DNA of 64,000 nucleotides from positions 248,001-312,000 of the forward strand of contig CAWETE010000008.1 in assembly GCA_963811895.1 (NCBI GenBank), written 5' to 3'. The notes below the pieces were generated by a model that saw only the letters and a list, made by a program, of their open reading frames with translations, was not told where the DNA came from and ran no database searches. The first letter of the stretch is position 1, and every line of letters begins with the position of its first letter. The stretch is from DASSUW01 sp963811895 (lineage in GTDB: Bacteria > Actinomycetota > Thermoleophilia > Solirubrobacterales > Solirubrobacteraceae). The position numbers and the translations under genes are program-made. Positions 8,462 through 16,853 of this stretch are shown one piece after another.

Positions 8462-9993
8462 GCCGCCGCTCGAACGCGACGATCGGCCTGATCGCGCTCG
8501 CCGTGGTGATCGTCGCCGTGCTGTTCGCGTGGACCAAGGCGGTGCCGTTCCAGCCGCACTACGAGATCAAGGCGGCGTTCGAGAGCTCCAACAACATCCG
8601 GCCCGGCTCGCCGGTCCGGATCGCCGGCGTCGAGGTCGGCAAGGTCACGAGCGTCGAGCGCGCGGGCCGCGACGGGGCGATCCTCACCATGCGGATCGAC
8701 GACAACGGCCGCCCCGTCCACAGCGACGCGACGGCCAAGATCCGGCCGCGGATCTTCCTCGAGGGCAACTTCTTCGTCGACCTGACGGCCGGCTCCCCGT
8801 CGACCCCCGAGCTCGACGACGGCGGCACGCTCCCGGTCCAGCAGACCGCGACGCCGGTGCAGCTCGACGAGGTGCTCACCGCCCTGCAGTCCGACACGCG
8901 CGAGGACCTCAAGGTCCTCCTGCGCGAGTACGGCACGGCGCTCGAGGGCGACGGCGCGCGCGGCTTCAACCGCTCGCTGCCCTATTGGGAGCCCGCCTAC
9001 CGCGACTCGGCGATCGTCGGCGACGCGATGCTCGGCGAGACCGGCCACGACCTCTCCGGCTACGTGAAGAACGCCGGCGCCACCGCGGCCGCGCTCGACC
9101 GCAACCGCGAGCGGCTCAAGTCGCTGATCACCGACTTCCACACCACCGCGCACGCCTTCGCGGTCCAGGAGGCGAACCTGCGGACGGCCGTCGGCGAGCT
9201 GCCGAACACGCTGAACGCCTCGATGCCGGCGCTGCAGGCGCTCAACGAGTCCTTCCCGCCGCTGCGCTCGCTGGCCAGCGAGCTGCGCCCGGGGGTCCAG
9301 AGCTCCGAGGAGACGCTCGACGTCTCGCTGCCGTTCGTGCAGCAGCTGCGCGGCCTGGTGTCCCAGCCCGAGCTGCGCGGCCTGGCCGCCGACCTGCGCC
9401 CGACCGTGCCCGACCTGGCCGCGCTGATCGACCGCAGCATCCCGCTCTACCGCCAGGTCCGCCGCGCGGCGAGCTGCCAGAACACCGTCATCCACCCGTG
9501 GTCGATGGACACGGTGCCCGACAAGCAGTTCCCCGCCGAGGGCAAGGTCTACGAGGAGGCGCCCAAGCCGCTTCCGGGCCTCGCGGGCGAGAGCCGCTCG
9601 GCCGACGCCAACGGCTCGTGGTTCCGCGTGCTGGCCGCCGGCGGCAAGAACCTCGTCACGCTGCGCCCCGGCGTGTTCGCCACCACGCCCGAGCCGCTGA
9701 TCGGCGCCAACCCGCCGCGCCCGGCCAAGCGCCCGCCGCTCGACGCGACGAAGCCGTGTGAGACGCAGGAGTCGCCGGACCTGCGCACCAACCCCGCCGG
9801 CCCGCCGCCGCAGCGCCAGGTCAACACCAGCACGCCGGCCTTCCAGGCCCGCTACGCGCAGGCCAGGGCGAAGGCCGTCGACTGGCTGCGCGACCAGCTC
9901 AAGGCCGAGGGCCTCGACCAGCTCCTGGACGTCGCGAACACCGACGCCGACCAGCAGCTCATCGACCGGCTCGCGGCGCAGGTGGGCCGATGA
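8458..9993 (+). CDS. MCE family protein 4 of operon (MlaD domain)
   Basis: The 511-residue protein has one N-terminal membrane segment (IGLIALAVVIVAVLFAW) and an MCE domain (about 32-110: IKAAFESSNNIRPGSPVRIA, then FLEGNFFVDLTAG). A helical stretch typical of Mce needle regions follows (LDRNRERLKSLITDFH, then LRGLAADLRPTVPDLAALI). The C-terminus is Pro-rich and then helical (FQARYAQARAKAVDWLRDQL). It overlaps both neighbours by ATGA, which implies coupled translation and balanced subunit amounts. Confidence 0.92.
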   Translation: MSRRSNATIGLIALAVVIVAVLFAWTKAVPFQPHYEIKAAFESSNNIRPGSPVRIAGVEVGKVTSVERAGRDGAILTMRIDDNGRPVHSDATAKIRPRIFLEGNFFVDLTAGSPSTPELDDGGTLPVQQTATPVQLDEVLTALQSDTREDLKVLLREYGTALEGDGARGFNRSLPYWEPAYRDSAIVGDAMLGETGHDLSGYVKNAGATAAALDRNRERLKSLITDFHTTAHAFAVQEANLRTAVGELPNTLNASMPALQALNESFPPLRSLASELRPGVQSSEETLDVSLPFVQQLRGLVSQPELRGLAADLRPTVPDLAALIDRSIPLYRQVRRAASCQNTVIHPWSMDTVPDKQFPAEGKVYEEAPKPLPGLAGESRSADANGSWFRVLAAGGKNLVTLRPGVFATTPEPLIGANPPRPAKRPPLDATKPCETQESPDLRTNPAGPPPQRQVNTSTPAFQARYAQARAKAVDWLRDQLKAEGLDQLLDVANTDADQQLIDRLAAQVGR

Positions 9994-11306
9994 CCGCCAT
10001 TCGCAAGCACGCGAAGGAGGCGCTCGCCGTGCTCGGCCTCATCGCCGTGGCCGCCGGCGTCACCCTCTACCTGCTCGACCAGCAGCGCATGCGCTTCCCG
10101 TGGGAGGCGTCGCCGCTGGTCCTGAACGCCGAGTTCGCCACCGCCCAGGCCGTCACCGCGGGCCAGGGCCAGACCGTCCGCGTCTCCGGCGTCCGCGTCG
10201 GCGACATCGGCGACGTCCAGCTGAAGGACGGCAAGGCCGTGGTCGAGATGGTCATCGACCCCGAGTACGAGGGCATGATCCGGCAGGACGCCAGCGCGCT
10301 GCTGCGGCCCAAGACCGGCCTGAAGGACATGTTCATCGACCTCGAGCCGGGCACCGACGAGGCGCCCGCCGCCGGCGAGGGCTACACGGTGCCGATCAAG
10401 TCGACCTCGCCGGACGTCAACCCGGACGAGATCCTCGCCGAGCTCGACGCCGACACGCGCGACTACCTGACGCTGCTGATCGGCGACGCCGGCCGCGGCC
10501 TCGACGGCCGCGGGCTCGACCTGCGCGAGATCCTGCGCCGCTTCGAGCCCACCCACCGCGATCTCGCGCGCGTGAACTCCGAGGTCGCCAAGCGGCGCAA
10601 GAACCTGCGGCACCTGATCCGCTCGCTCAACACGCTCAACGGCGAGCTGGCCTCGCGCGACGACGACCTGGCCGGCCTGGTCGACTCCTCGGCCGCCGTG
10701 ATGCGCCAGTTCGCATCCGAGCAGGCCAACGTGTCGGCCGCCGTGGGCGAGCTCCCGGGCGCGCTGAAGACGACGACGGGCACGATGAACAGCCTGCAGC
10801 GGTTCGGCACGCTGCTCGGCCCGACCGCCGAGAAGCTGCGGCCGGCGGCACGCGCGCTGGAGCCCGCCAACGAGGCGATCCGGCCGCTGGCGCGCGAGGC
10901 GACGCCGCTGCTGCGCGACGACATCCGCCCGTTCGTGCGCGAGGCGCGCCCGGTCGTCCGCGACCTGCGGCCGGCGGCGAAGAACCTGGCCAAGGCGACG
11001 CCGGCGCTGACGCGCTCGTTCGAGCACCTCAACCGCTTCCTCAACCTGGCGACCCTGAACCCGAACGGCCGCGAGGACCCGGACAACGCGGCGCGCCAGG
11101 AGGGCTACCTGTTCTGGGTCGCCTGGGCCCAGCACATGGCCACCCAGCTGTTCTCGAGCTCGGACGCCCACGGCACCTTCCGCCCGGTCACGGTCGGCGC
11201 GCCCTGCGCCACGATCGAGCAGCTGGTCAAGGAGGAGCCGGAGCTGGAGTTCCTCTCGATGCTGACCCCGATCCTCACCGACTCCCAGGCCTGCGGCACC
11301 GGCTGA
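9990..11306 (+). CDS. MCE family protein 5 of operon (MlaD domain)
   Basis: The 438-residue protein has a membrane segment (ALAVLGLIAVAAGVTLYLL) and an MCE domain (about 40-125: LNAEFATAQAVTAGQGQTVR, then KTGLKDMFIDLEPG). A helical region with repeated RPxxR motifs follows (LRPAARALEPANEAIRPL), then the C-terminal YLFWVAWAQHMATQLFSSSD block. The start overlaps the previous stop (ATGA), and its TGA shares bases with the next ATG (TGATG). Confidence 0.92.
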   Translation: MTAIRKHAKEALAVLGLIAVAAGVTLYLLDQQRMRFPWEASPLVLNAEFATAQAVTAGQGQTVRVSGVRVGDIGDVQLKDGKAVVEMVIDPEYEGMIRQDASALLRPKTGLKDMFIDLEPGTDEAPAAGEGYTVPIKSTSPDVNPDEILAELDADTRDYLTLLIGDAGRGLDGRGLDLREILRRFEPTHRDLARVNSEVAKRRKNLRHLIRSLNTLNGELASRDDDLAGLVDSSAAVMRQFASEQANVSAAVGELPGALKTTTGTMNSLQRFGTLLGPTAEKLRPAARALEPANEAIRPLAREATPLLRDDIRPFVREARPVVRDLRPAAKNLAKATPALTRSFEHLNRFLNLATLNPNGREDPDNAARQEGYLFWVAWAQHMATQLFSSSDAHGTFRPVTVGAPCATIEQLVKEEPELEFLSMLTPILTDSQACGTG

Positions 11307-12739
11307 TGAACAAGTCCGCCCCCTCACTTCCCAAGATCCTCACGATGGTCGTCTTCGCGCTGTCGTGCTTCGGCCTGCTGCTGTTCCTGTGGATGTCGTT
11401 CGGCGGAGCGGTCCCGCTCAAGCCGGAGGGCTACCGGGTGAACGTCGCCTTCCCCGAGGCGACCACGCTGGCCACCGAGGCCGACGTGCGGATCGCCGGC
11501 GTCTCGGTCGGCAAGGTGCGCAAGCTCGAGGTCGACGGCGACCGCAACCGCACGGTGGCCACGATCGAGCTCGAGCGCGAGTTCGCGCCGCTGCAGGCCG
11601 ACACCGTGGCGAAGCTGCGCCAGAAGACGCTGCTGGGGGAGACGTACGTGGAGCTGACGCCCGGGCAGGGCGCGAAGAAGCTGCCCGAGGGCGGCCGGCT
11701 GGCCGACGCCCAGGTGAGCGACAGCGTGCAGCTCGACGAGATCTTCGACTCGCTCGACCCCGAGACGCGCAAGGCCTTCCGCGGCTGGCAGCAGGACCTG
11801 GCCAAGGGCATCGAAGGCCGCGGGCGCGACTTCAACGACGCGCTCGGCACGCTGCCCGGCTTCGCCGCCGACGGCTCGGACGTGCTCGTCGTCCTCGACT
11901 CGCAGGAGCAGGCGCTCCAGCGGCTGGTCAAGAACACGGGCGTGACCTTCGCGGCGCTGACCGAGAACGAGCAGCAGCTGCGGACGCTGATCACCTCGTC
12001 ACAGCGCGTCTTCGAGGCCACGGGCTCGCGCAACGACGCGCTCGCCGAGTCGGTCCGCATCTTCCCGACCTTCCTCGACGAGTCGAAGGCGACGCTCGCG
12101 CGGCTGGAGACCTTCTCGACCGACACGCGGCCGCTGGTGCAGGACCTGCGTCCGGTGGCCGTCGACCTGAAGCCGACGCTCGGGGACCTGCGGGAGACGG
12201 CGCCGCACCTCGAGAAGTTCTTCCGCGACCTCGACCCGCTGATCGAGGCGTCCAAGAAGGGCATGCCCGCCGCGCGCGAGACGATCGAGGGCGCCGAGCC
12301 GCTGCTGGCCCAGATCCACCCGTTCCTCGGGCAGCTCAACCCGATGCTCCAGTACCTCGAGATGTCGCAGCTGCAGGTCTCGGACTTCATCTCCTACGGC
12401 GCGGCGGCGCTGGCCGACACCACCGCCTCGCCCGGCGGCGGCATCGGCCACTACCTGCGCCAGTTCGGGCCGACCGGCGCCGAGAGCGCGGCGATCTACC
12501 CCGAGCGCATGCGCACGAACCGCGGCTCGACCTACGTGGGGCCGGAGCAGCTGTTCGGGCCCGAGGCGATGGACTTCCTGCTCAGCCCGTCGTCGGACTG
12601 CCGCAACGCCGGCGGCGAGACGAAGCCCTCCGACGGCACGCCGGGCTGCTACAAGGCCGACGGGATCAAGTTCCAGGGCCGCATCCAGGGCGACTTCCCG
12701 CACGTCGAGGCGACGGACTACACGAAGCCCAACGACTAG
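11306..12739 (+). CDS. MCE family protein 6 of operon (MlaD domain)
   Basis: This last gene of the operon encodes 477 residues: a membrane segment (ILTMVVFALSCFGLLLFLW), an MCE domain (about 38-115: VNVAFPEATTLATEADVRIA, then KTLLGETYVELTPG), a helical needle region and a Cys-containing tail (SSDCRNAGG, then GTPGCYKADG). Its TAG (12737-12739) abuts the stop of the convergent HxlR gene at 12740. No YrbE/MlaE permease, MlaF-type ATPase or Mce-associated membrane gene follows. Confidence 0.92.
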   Translation: MNKSAPSLPKILTMVVFALSCFGLLLFLWMSFGGAVPLKPEGYRVNVAFPEATTLATEADVRIAGVSVGKVRKLEVDGDRNRTVATIELEREFAPLQADTVAKLRQKTLLGETYVELTPGQGAKKLPEGGRLADAQVSDSVQLDEIFDSLDPETRKAFRGWQQDLAKGIEGRGRDFNDALGTLPGFAADGSDVLVVLDSQEQALQRLVKNTGVTFAALTENEQQLRTLITSSQRVFEATGSRNDALAESVRIFPTFLDESKATLARLETFSTDTRPLVQDLRPVAVDLKPTLGDLRETAPHLEKFFRDLDPLIEASKKGMPAARETIEGAEPLLAQIHPFLGQLNPMLQYLEMSQLQVSDFISYGAAALADTTASPGGGIGHYLRQFGPTGAESAAIYPERMRTNRGSTYVGPEQLFGPEAMDFLLSPSSDCRNAGGETKPSDGTPGCYKADGIKFQGRIQGDFPHVEATDYTKPND

Positions 12740-13357
12740 CTAGGCGGCGACGCGGCGTGCGGCGGCGGCGGTGAAGCCGGCCAGGATCTGGTCCGCGAGG
12801 CCGCGGTTGCCGTTGAAGGCCAGCTCGTCCGACGAGCCGCCTGGCCCGAGCGCGCGCACCCAGGCATCCTTGCTGCCGCGGACGACGGCGGACGCCGCGG
12901 CGTCGCTGTCGGCCTCGGAGATCTCGACCCGGCCGCGCGAGGCGGTCAGCCGGTAGTGGCGCTCCGGCTGCTCGTCGCCGTTGGCCTCGACGATCAGCTC
13001 GACCGTGCCCTCGGCGCCGCTCGGCGGCTCGATCATGCCGGGGGCGAGGCGGAAGATGGCGCCGACGTTGACGTCCTCGCCCGGGCGCGGGGCGGTCCAG
13101 GTCCAGTCATAGCCCCAGCGGGCGAGCGCGCCGACCACCGGCATCAGCTCGCGCGAGCGCTCGGTGAGCTCGTAGTCCACCCGCGGCGGCACCTCGCGGT
13201 AGCGCTGGCGCGTGAGCAGGCCGTCGGCCACCATGCGGTTGAGGCGCGACCGCAGCTGCTCGGTCGAGATCCCCGGCAGCACGCGCTGGAGCTCCACGAA
13301 GCGGCGAGGGCCGGCGGCGAGGTCGCGGATGATCAGCAGCGTCCACTTGTCGCCCAC
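12740..13357 (-). CDS. HxlR family winged-helix transcriptional regulator
   Basis: The DNA-binding domain is clear: GDKWTLLIIRDLAAGPRRFV, LPGISTEQLRSRLNRMV and the wing TRQRYREVPPRVDYELT. A C-terminal extension of about 110 residues (VELIVEANGDEQPERHYRLT) resembles an SCP2-like sterol-carrier fold, as in other long actinobacterial HxlR proteins. GTG 13357 is the only ordinary start. However, the frame upstream still encodes HPYDQWSPDARALDLV, the expected HxlR N-terminus, with no ATG, GTG or TTG before it. The true start is therefore unresolved; an indel or a rare start codon is possible. Confidence 0.82.
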   Translation of the reverse strand: MGDKWTLLIIRDLAAGPRRFVELQRVLPGISTEQLRSRLNRMVADGLLTRQRYREVPPRVDYELTERSRELMPVVGALARWGYDWTWTAPRPGEDVNVGAIFRLAPGMIEPPSGAEGTVELIVEANGDEQPERHYRLTASRGRVEISEADSDAAASAVVRGSKDAWVRALGPGGSSDELAFNGNRGLADQILAGFTAAAARRVAA

Positions 13358-13503
13358 CAGGTCGAGGGCGCGCGCGTCAGGAGACCACTGGTCGTATGGA
13401 TGCCGCTTGGGTGGAGGGACGTTGGGTATCGGGGGCCTCAGCTGGTGAAGTTTTCCGGAGCATACTGCGAGCGCCGGTCGACGGGTTTGATGGTGTGGAC
13501 ATT

Positions 13504-13517
13504 CGGACTAAGGTCCG
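13504..13517. promoter_or_regulatory. Palindrome upstream of the DsbA-fold gene
   Basis: CGGACTAAGGTCCG is a five-base inverted repeat around TAAG, located 66 bases upstream of the DsbA-fold start and 146 bases upstream of the annotated HxlR start. It could be an operator in this divergent region. No regulator is assigned. Confidence 0.25.
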
Positions 13518-13583
13518 CACCCGGACACGTCAATTGTGCCCTACCCGCGCAAGTTTTCGCCTCAGCGGCCGTTCATACGAAGC

Positions 13584-14237
13584 ATGGGCGAAGTCATCAG
13601 ACTGGCGGAGCGCCGCCAGGCACGACGTGAACGGGCGCAACAGCGTCCCGCGTCGCTGCGCGCCGAGTTCCTGTTCGACCTCGTCTGCCCCTTCACCTAT
13701 CTGGCGGCCGAGCGCGTCGAGCGCGCGTTCGACGACGTGACATGGACGCCCGCCTCGGTCACCGCGCTGCGGCGCGGCTCGCTGGCCGGCGACGACGCTG
13801 CCCTGGCCGCCCTTCGCGCTGCGGCCGAGGAGCGCGCTGCCGCCGTCCGGCTTCCGCTGGTCTGGCCGGAGAACTGGCCGACCGAGGTTCCCGCCGCCAT
13901 GCGCGTGGCCGCGCACGCGGCCGAGACCGGGCGCGGCGCGGCGTTCGTGCTCGCCGCCGGCCGGCTCGCGTTCTGCGGCGGCTTCGACCTCGACGACCCG
14001 GAGATCCTGGCCGAGGCGGCCGCGGCCGCCGGGCTCGGGCTCGACGCCTGCCTGCACGCCGCCGGCGACCGCGGGCGCGACGGCAAGATCGAGGCGGCGG
14101 CGCGCCGCCTGCTCGCGGTGGGCGCCGACCGGCTGCCCGCGCTGCGCATCGGGCGCGCCCTCTACTGGGGCGAGACCCAGGTGACCGACGCGGCCGCGGC
14201 CGCTCGGCTGCAGGCAGCTGCCGGCTGCCGGCGCTAG
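13584..14237 (+). CDS. DsbA family (thioredoxin-fold) protein
   Basis: This 217-residue protein has the DSBA-like layout: strand and turn AEFLFDLVCPFTYLAAERV, with CPF in place of a CxxC active site, a helical insertion, and the cis-proline segment GADRLPALRIGRALYWGE near the C-terminus. Lack of the second active-site Cys and the overall pattern resemble 2-hydroxychromene-2-carboxylate isomerase or FrnE-like members rather than a disulfide oxidase. ATG 13584 (MGEVIRLAERRQARRE) is preferred over the upstream in-frame start. Substrate unknown. Confidence 0.75.
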   Translation: MGEVIRLAERRQARRERAQQRPASLRAEFLFDLVCPFTYLAAERVERAFDDVTWTPASVTALRRGSLAGDDAALAALRAAAEERAAAVRLPLVWPENWPTEVPAAMRVAAHAAETGRGAAFVLAAGRLAFCGGFDLDDPEILAEAAAAAGLGLDACLHAAGDRGRDGKIEAAARRLLAVGADRLPALRIGRALYWGETQVTDAAAAARLQAAAGCRR

Positions 14238-14250
14238 CCGGTTCCGCCGG

Positions 14251-14435
14251 CGAACGTCAACGGCGGCAGGGTGGGGAGGCGGCGAGGCCGGCGCCTGGGG
14301 TCGTCTGTGCACGATATGCGTGCATGAACAACCCCAGTGGGGTTCCTGATGGGTGATATGGACCCATAGAGAGCCCCAGTCGCCCGAAATTCGCACCGCG
14401 GCCGGCTGCCACGCTTCCCTACCCAGCCGCAGTTC
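14251..14435 (-). repeat. Dispersed palindromic element, copy A
   Basis: Read on the minus strand, this starts GAACTGCGGCTGGGTAGGG (14435 downward), passes GAATTTCGGGCGACTGGGG and ends GCCGCCGTTGACGTTCG (14251). It contains small hairpins ATGGGT-N7-ACCCAT and AACCCC-AGT-GGGGTT. Both ends match copy B (16353-16574), and the first end matches copy C (35371-35530). There is no open frame of note, so it looks like a non-autonomous, structure-forming intergenic repeat. Confidence 0.7.
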
Positions 14436-14462
14436 ATCCGCGCCCCGCGCGGCGCACAAGGA

Positions 14463-14627
14463 TCAGTAAGGCGTTACGAGCCCGGCGAGGATCTGCTCGT
14501 CGAACTCCTCGCGCGGCTCCTGCGTCGCGTCCGGGCGGCGAGGCACGACGAGGAACGGCTCGTCGCGATCCGACTCCGCCAGGAGAAGCTGGAGGTCGGC
14601 TTGGCGGATCAGCGTCTCGTTCTCCAT
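14463..14627 (-). CDS. Small acidic hypothetical protein (54 aa)
   Basis: On the minus strand, ATG 14627 to TGA 14463-14465 encodes 54 residues starting MENETLIRQADLQLLLAES and ending EEFDEQILAGLVTPY. The composition is acidic, with third-position GC like that of real genes here, but there is no clear Shine-Dalgarno and no recognised family. It lies between repeat copy A and the divergent acetolactate-synthase-like gene. It could be a genuine small protein or chance. Confidence 0.4.
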   Translation of the reverse strand: MENETLIRQADLQLLLAESDRDEPFLVVPRRPDATQEPREEFDEQILAGLVTPY

Positions 14628-14680
14628 ATGCACGAAAGTAACCCGCGCCCGGCGAAGGTCACATCCTTACCGGCGTCCAA

Positions 14681-14696
14681 CCCCCCGGCCGGGGGG
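14681..14696. promoter_or_regulatory. Perfect GC palindrome before the acetolactate-synthase-like gene
   Basis: CCCCCCGGCCGGGGGG is a perfect 16-base palindrome ending 14 bases before ATG 14711. It could act as an operator or as a hairpin affecting translation of the downstream gene. The role is inferred from position only. Confidence 0.3.
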
Positions 14697-14710
14697 TAGA
14701 TTGCCGCGCC

Positions 14711-16348
14711 ATGACGGCCGAAGCGCAGGAGACGACCACCCTCCACGGCGGCCGGCTGGTGGCCCGGCGCCTCAAGGCCCACGGCGTGAGCAAGCTGTTC
14801 ACGCTGTCCGGCGGCCACCTCTTCTCGATCTACGACGGCTGCCGCGCCGAGGGGATCGACATCGTCGACGTCCGGCACGAGGCGTCGGCCACCTTCGCCG
14901 CCGAGGGGTGGGCGAAGGTCACGCGCGAACCTGGCGTGGCGGCGCTCACCGCCGGCCCGGGCGTGACCAACGGCATGAGCGCGATCGCCTCCGCGCAGCA
15001 GAACCACTCGCCGGTGCTCGTGCTCGGCGGCCGGGCGCCCGCCATGCGCTGGGGCCAGGGCTCGCTGCAGGAGATCGACCACGTGCCGTTCGTGCGCCCG
15101 CTCGTCAAGCTGGCGGCCACCGCGGGCGCCACGGCCGAGATCCCCGGCCTGATCGACGACGCCTGGAGCGTCATGCGGCGCGACCACCCCGGCCCCGCGT
15201 TCATCGACTTCCCGCTCGACGTCGTGTTCATGGAGGCCGAGGACTCGCCGCCGCCCGAGGACCGGCCGGCCGGCCGCGCGCGCGCCGACGCCGCCGCCGT
15301 CGACCGCGTCGTCGCGCTCCTGCGCGACGCCGACCGCCCGGTGATCATGGCCGGCACCAACCTCTACTGGGGGCACGGAGAGGACGCGCTGCGGGAGCTG
15401 TCCGAGGCCGCCGGCGTGCCGGTGTTCCTCAACGGCCTGGCGCGCGGCTGCCTGCCCGCCGACCACCCGAACTTCTTCTCCCGCGCGCGGAGCGCCGCTT
15501 TGAAGGGCGCCGACGTCGCCCTGGTGATCGGCGTGCCGATGGACTTCCGGCTCGGCTTCGGCGGCGCGTTCGGGGAGGAGACCGAGATCGTGGCGATCGA
15601 CCTCGCCGAGCCCGAGCGCGAGCACCCGCGCGAGGTGGCCGCCGAGTGCTACGGCGACATCGCCGAGACGCTGGGCGCGCTGACCGGCGCCGGCGGGACG
15701 GACACGAGCGGCTGGCTCTCGCACCTTCGGGAGGTCGAGGACGAGAAGCGGGCCTCCGAGCGCGAGCAGCTCGAGGACGACCGCTCGCCGCTGCATCCGA
15801 TGCGGATCTACGGCGAGCTCGCCCAGGTGCTCGACCGCGACGCGATCGTGATCGGCGACGGCGGCGACTTCGTGAGCTACGCCGGCCGCGTGGTGTCGTC
15901 GTACGAGCCGGGCTGCTGGCTCGACCCCGGCCCGTTCGGCTGCCTCGGCAGCGGCCCCGGCTACGCGCTGGCGGCCAAGCTGGCGCACCCCGGGCGCCAG
16001 GTCGTCCTGCTGCTGGGCGACGGTGCCTTCGGGTTCAGCGGGATGGAGTTCGACACCCTCGCCCGCCACGGCGTCAGCGTCGTCGGCGTGATGGGCAACA
16101 ACGGCATCTGGGCGCTCGAGAAGCACCCGATGGAGTTCCTCTACGGCTACTCCGTCGCCGCCGAGCTGACGCCGGAGACGCGCTACGACCAGATGGTCGA
16201 GGCGCTCGGCGGGCACGGGGCGCTGGTGCGCTCGCCTGGGGAGCTCCGGCCGGCGCTCGAGGCCGCGTTCGAGGCGAGCGGGCCCACGCTCATCAACGTG
16301 TTGACGGACCCCTCCGTCGCCTACCCCCGCTCCGCGAACCTGGCCTAG
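14711..16348 (+). CDS. Thiamine pyrophosphate-dependent enzyme, acetolactate synthase-like
   Basis: This 545-residue three-domain ThDP enzyme has the N-terminal catalytic Glu57 in VDVRHEASATFAAEGWAK, a central domain (RPVIMAGTNLYWGHGEDAL) and a C-terminal ThDP/Mg site (GDGAFGFSGMEFDTLARHG, then GNNGIWALEK). The family includes acetolactate synthase, which makes 2-acetolactate for branched-chain amino acids. The absence of a small-subunit gene and the divergent sequence suggest an IlvG-like or related catabolic role such as 2-hydroxyacyl-CoA lyase; this is not resolved. It appears monocistronic, flanked by palindromic repeats. Confidence 0.85.
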   Translation: MTAEAQETTTLHGGRLVARRLKAHGVSKLFTLSGGHLFSIYDGCRAEGIDIVDVRHEASATFAAEGWAKVTREPGVAALTAGPGVTNGMSAIASAQQNHSPVLVLGGRAPAMRWGQGSLQEIDHVPFVRPLVKLAATAGATAEIPGLIDDAWSVMRRDHPGPAFIDFPLDVVFMEAEDSPPPEDRPAGRARADAAAVDRVVALLRDADRPVIMAGTNLYWGHGEDALRELSEAAGVPVFLNGLARGCLPADHPNFFSRARSAALKGADVALVIGVPMDFRLGFGGAFGEETEIVAIDLAEPEREHPREVAAECYGDIAETLGALTGAGGTDTSGWLSHLREVEDEKRASEREQLEDDRSPLHPMRIYGELAQVLDRDAIVIGDGGDFVSYAGRVVSSYEPGCWLDPGPFGCLGSGPGYALAAKLAHPGRQVVLLLGDGAFGFSGMEFDTLARHGVSVVGVMGNNGIWALEKHPMEFLYGYSVAAELTPETRYDQMVEALGGHGALVRSPGELRPALEAAFEASGPTLINVLTDPSVAYPRSANLA

Positions 16349-16352
16349 GCGC

Positions 16353-16574
16353 GAACTGCGGCTGGGTAGGGAAGCTGGGGAGCCCGCCGCTAGGTGGAAT
16401 TTCGACGTCTGATCCTGGATAGGGGTCGCTATCCGACCCCTAGGCAGGATTCGATGCGGATTCGGGGGCAAGTGTCCTGGTTACGGGTCGTCAGACGACC
16501 GCAAGGCAGGACACTTCGCGGAAACCGGCCGCGCCGGCCTTCCCCGCTCCCCTACCAGCCGCCGTTGACGTTCG
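16353..16574 (+). repeat. Dispersed palindromic element, copy B (longest)
   Basis: It begins GAACTGCGGCTGGGTAGGG and ends CCTACCAGCCGCCGTTGACG, so its ends are imperfect inverted repeats. Inside is the nested hairpin ATCCTG-GA-TAGGGGTCG-CTATC-CGACCCCTA-GG-CAGGAT (16412-16450). A second stem, AAGTGTCCTG (16470-16479) with CAGGACACTT (16507-16516), encloses GGTCGTC-A-GACGACC. The segment AATTTCGACGTCTGATCCTG is shared with copy C, and GAATTTCG is shared with copy A. No transposase is encoded. Confidence 0.75.
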
Positions 16575-16603
16575 TTCGCGGCACAACAAGGCCCCTACAC
16601 AGA

Positions 16604-16636
16604 GAAGCCGCCACGCGGCGGGGGCGTGGCGGCTTC
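16604..16636. terminator. Strong hairpin, probable terminator
   Basis: GAAGCCGCCACGC and GGCGTGGCGGCTTC form a 13-base-pair stem with a short loop, 256 bases after the acetolactate-synthase-like stop and in the convergent gap. There is no T-run, which is common for high-GC actinobacterial terminators. It could act in both directions. Confidence 0.5.
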
Positions 16637-16853
16637 AAGTTGGCCCCGTCAGGACGGGCAGGGGTACGTGCCTTAAGGGGCCTATTTGGTTGGTCCGAAC
16701 GGCGGGAGGCGCCGATGATGCGGCATCGCCCGGACCTATGGCGTCGTAGGGACGGCGGCGGGAGGCACGACCGCCCTTTCCGACGCGATGAAGTATCCCC
16801 TTGTGAAAACCAGGTCGGCAATCGAACAAGCGTCCAGGCCCCGGCGCGCCGGC

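Larger units (their letters stand above)
16349..16853. other. 505-base gene-free region between convergent genes
   Basis: This gap lies between the 3' ends of the acetolactate-synthase-like gene (plus) and ppx (minus). It holds repeat copy B (16353-16574), a strong hairpin at 16604-16636, and a weaker inverted repeat GGTCCG (16692-16697) with CGGACC (16731-16736). No credible coding frame, tRNA or riboswitch is seen in the remainder. Confidence 0.6.

Noticed and set aside
16637..16853. A possible small gene or RNA in the gap before ppx
   Set aside because: Short frames on both strands lack a start context and family similarity. Only weak inverted repeats are present, and no known RNA class is recognisable.
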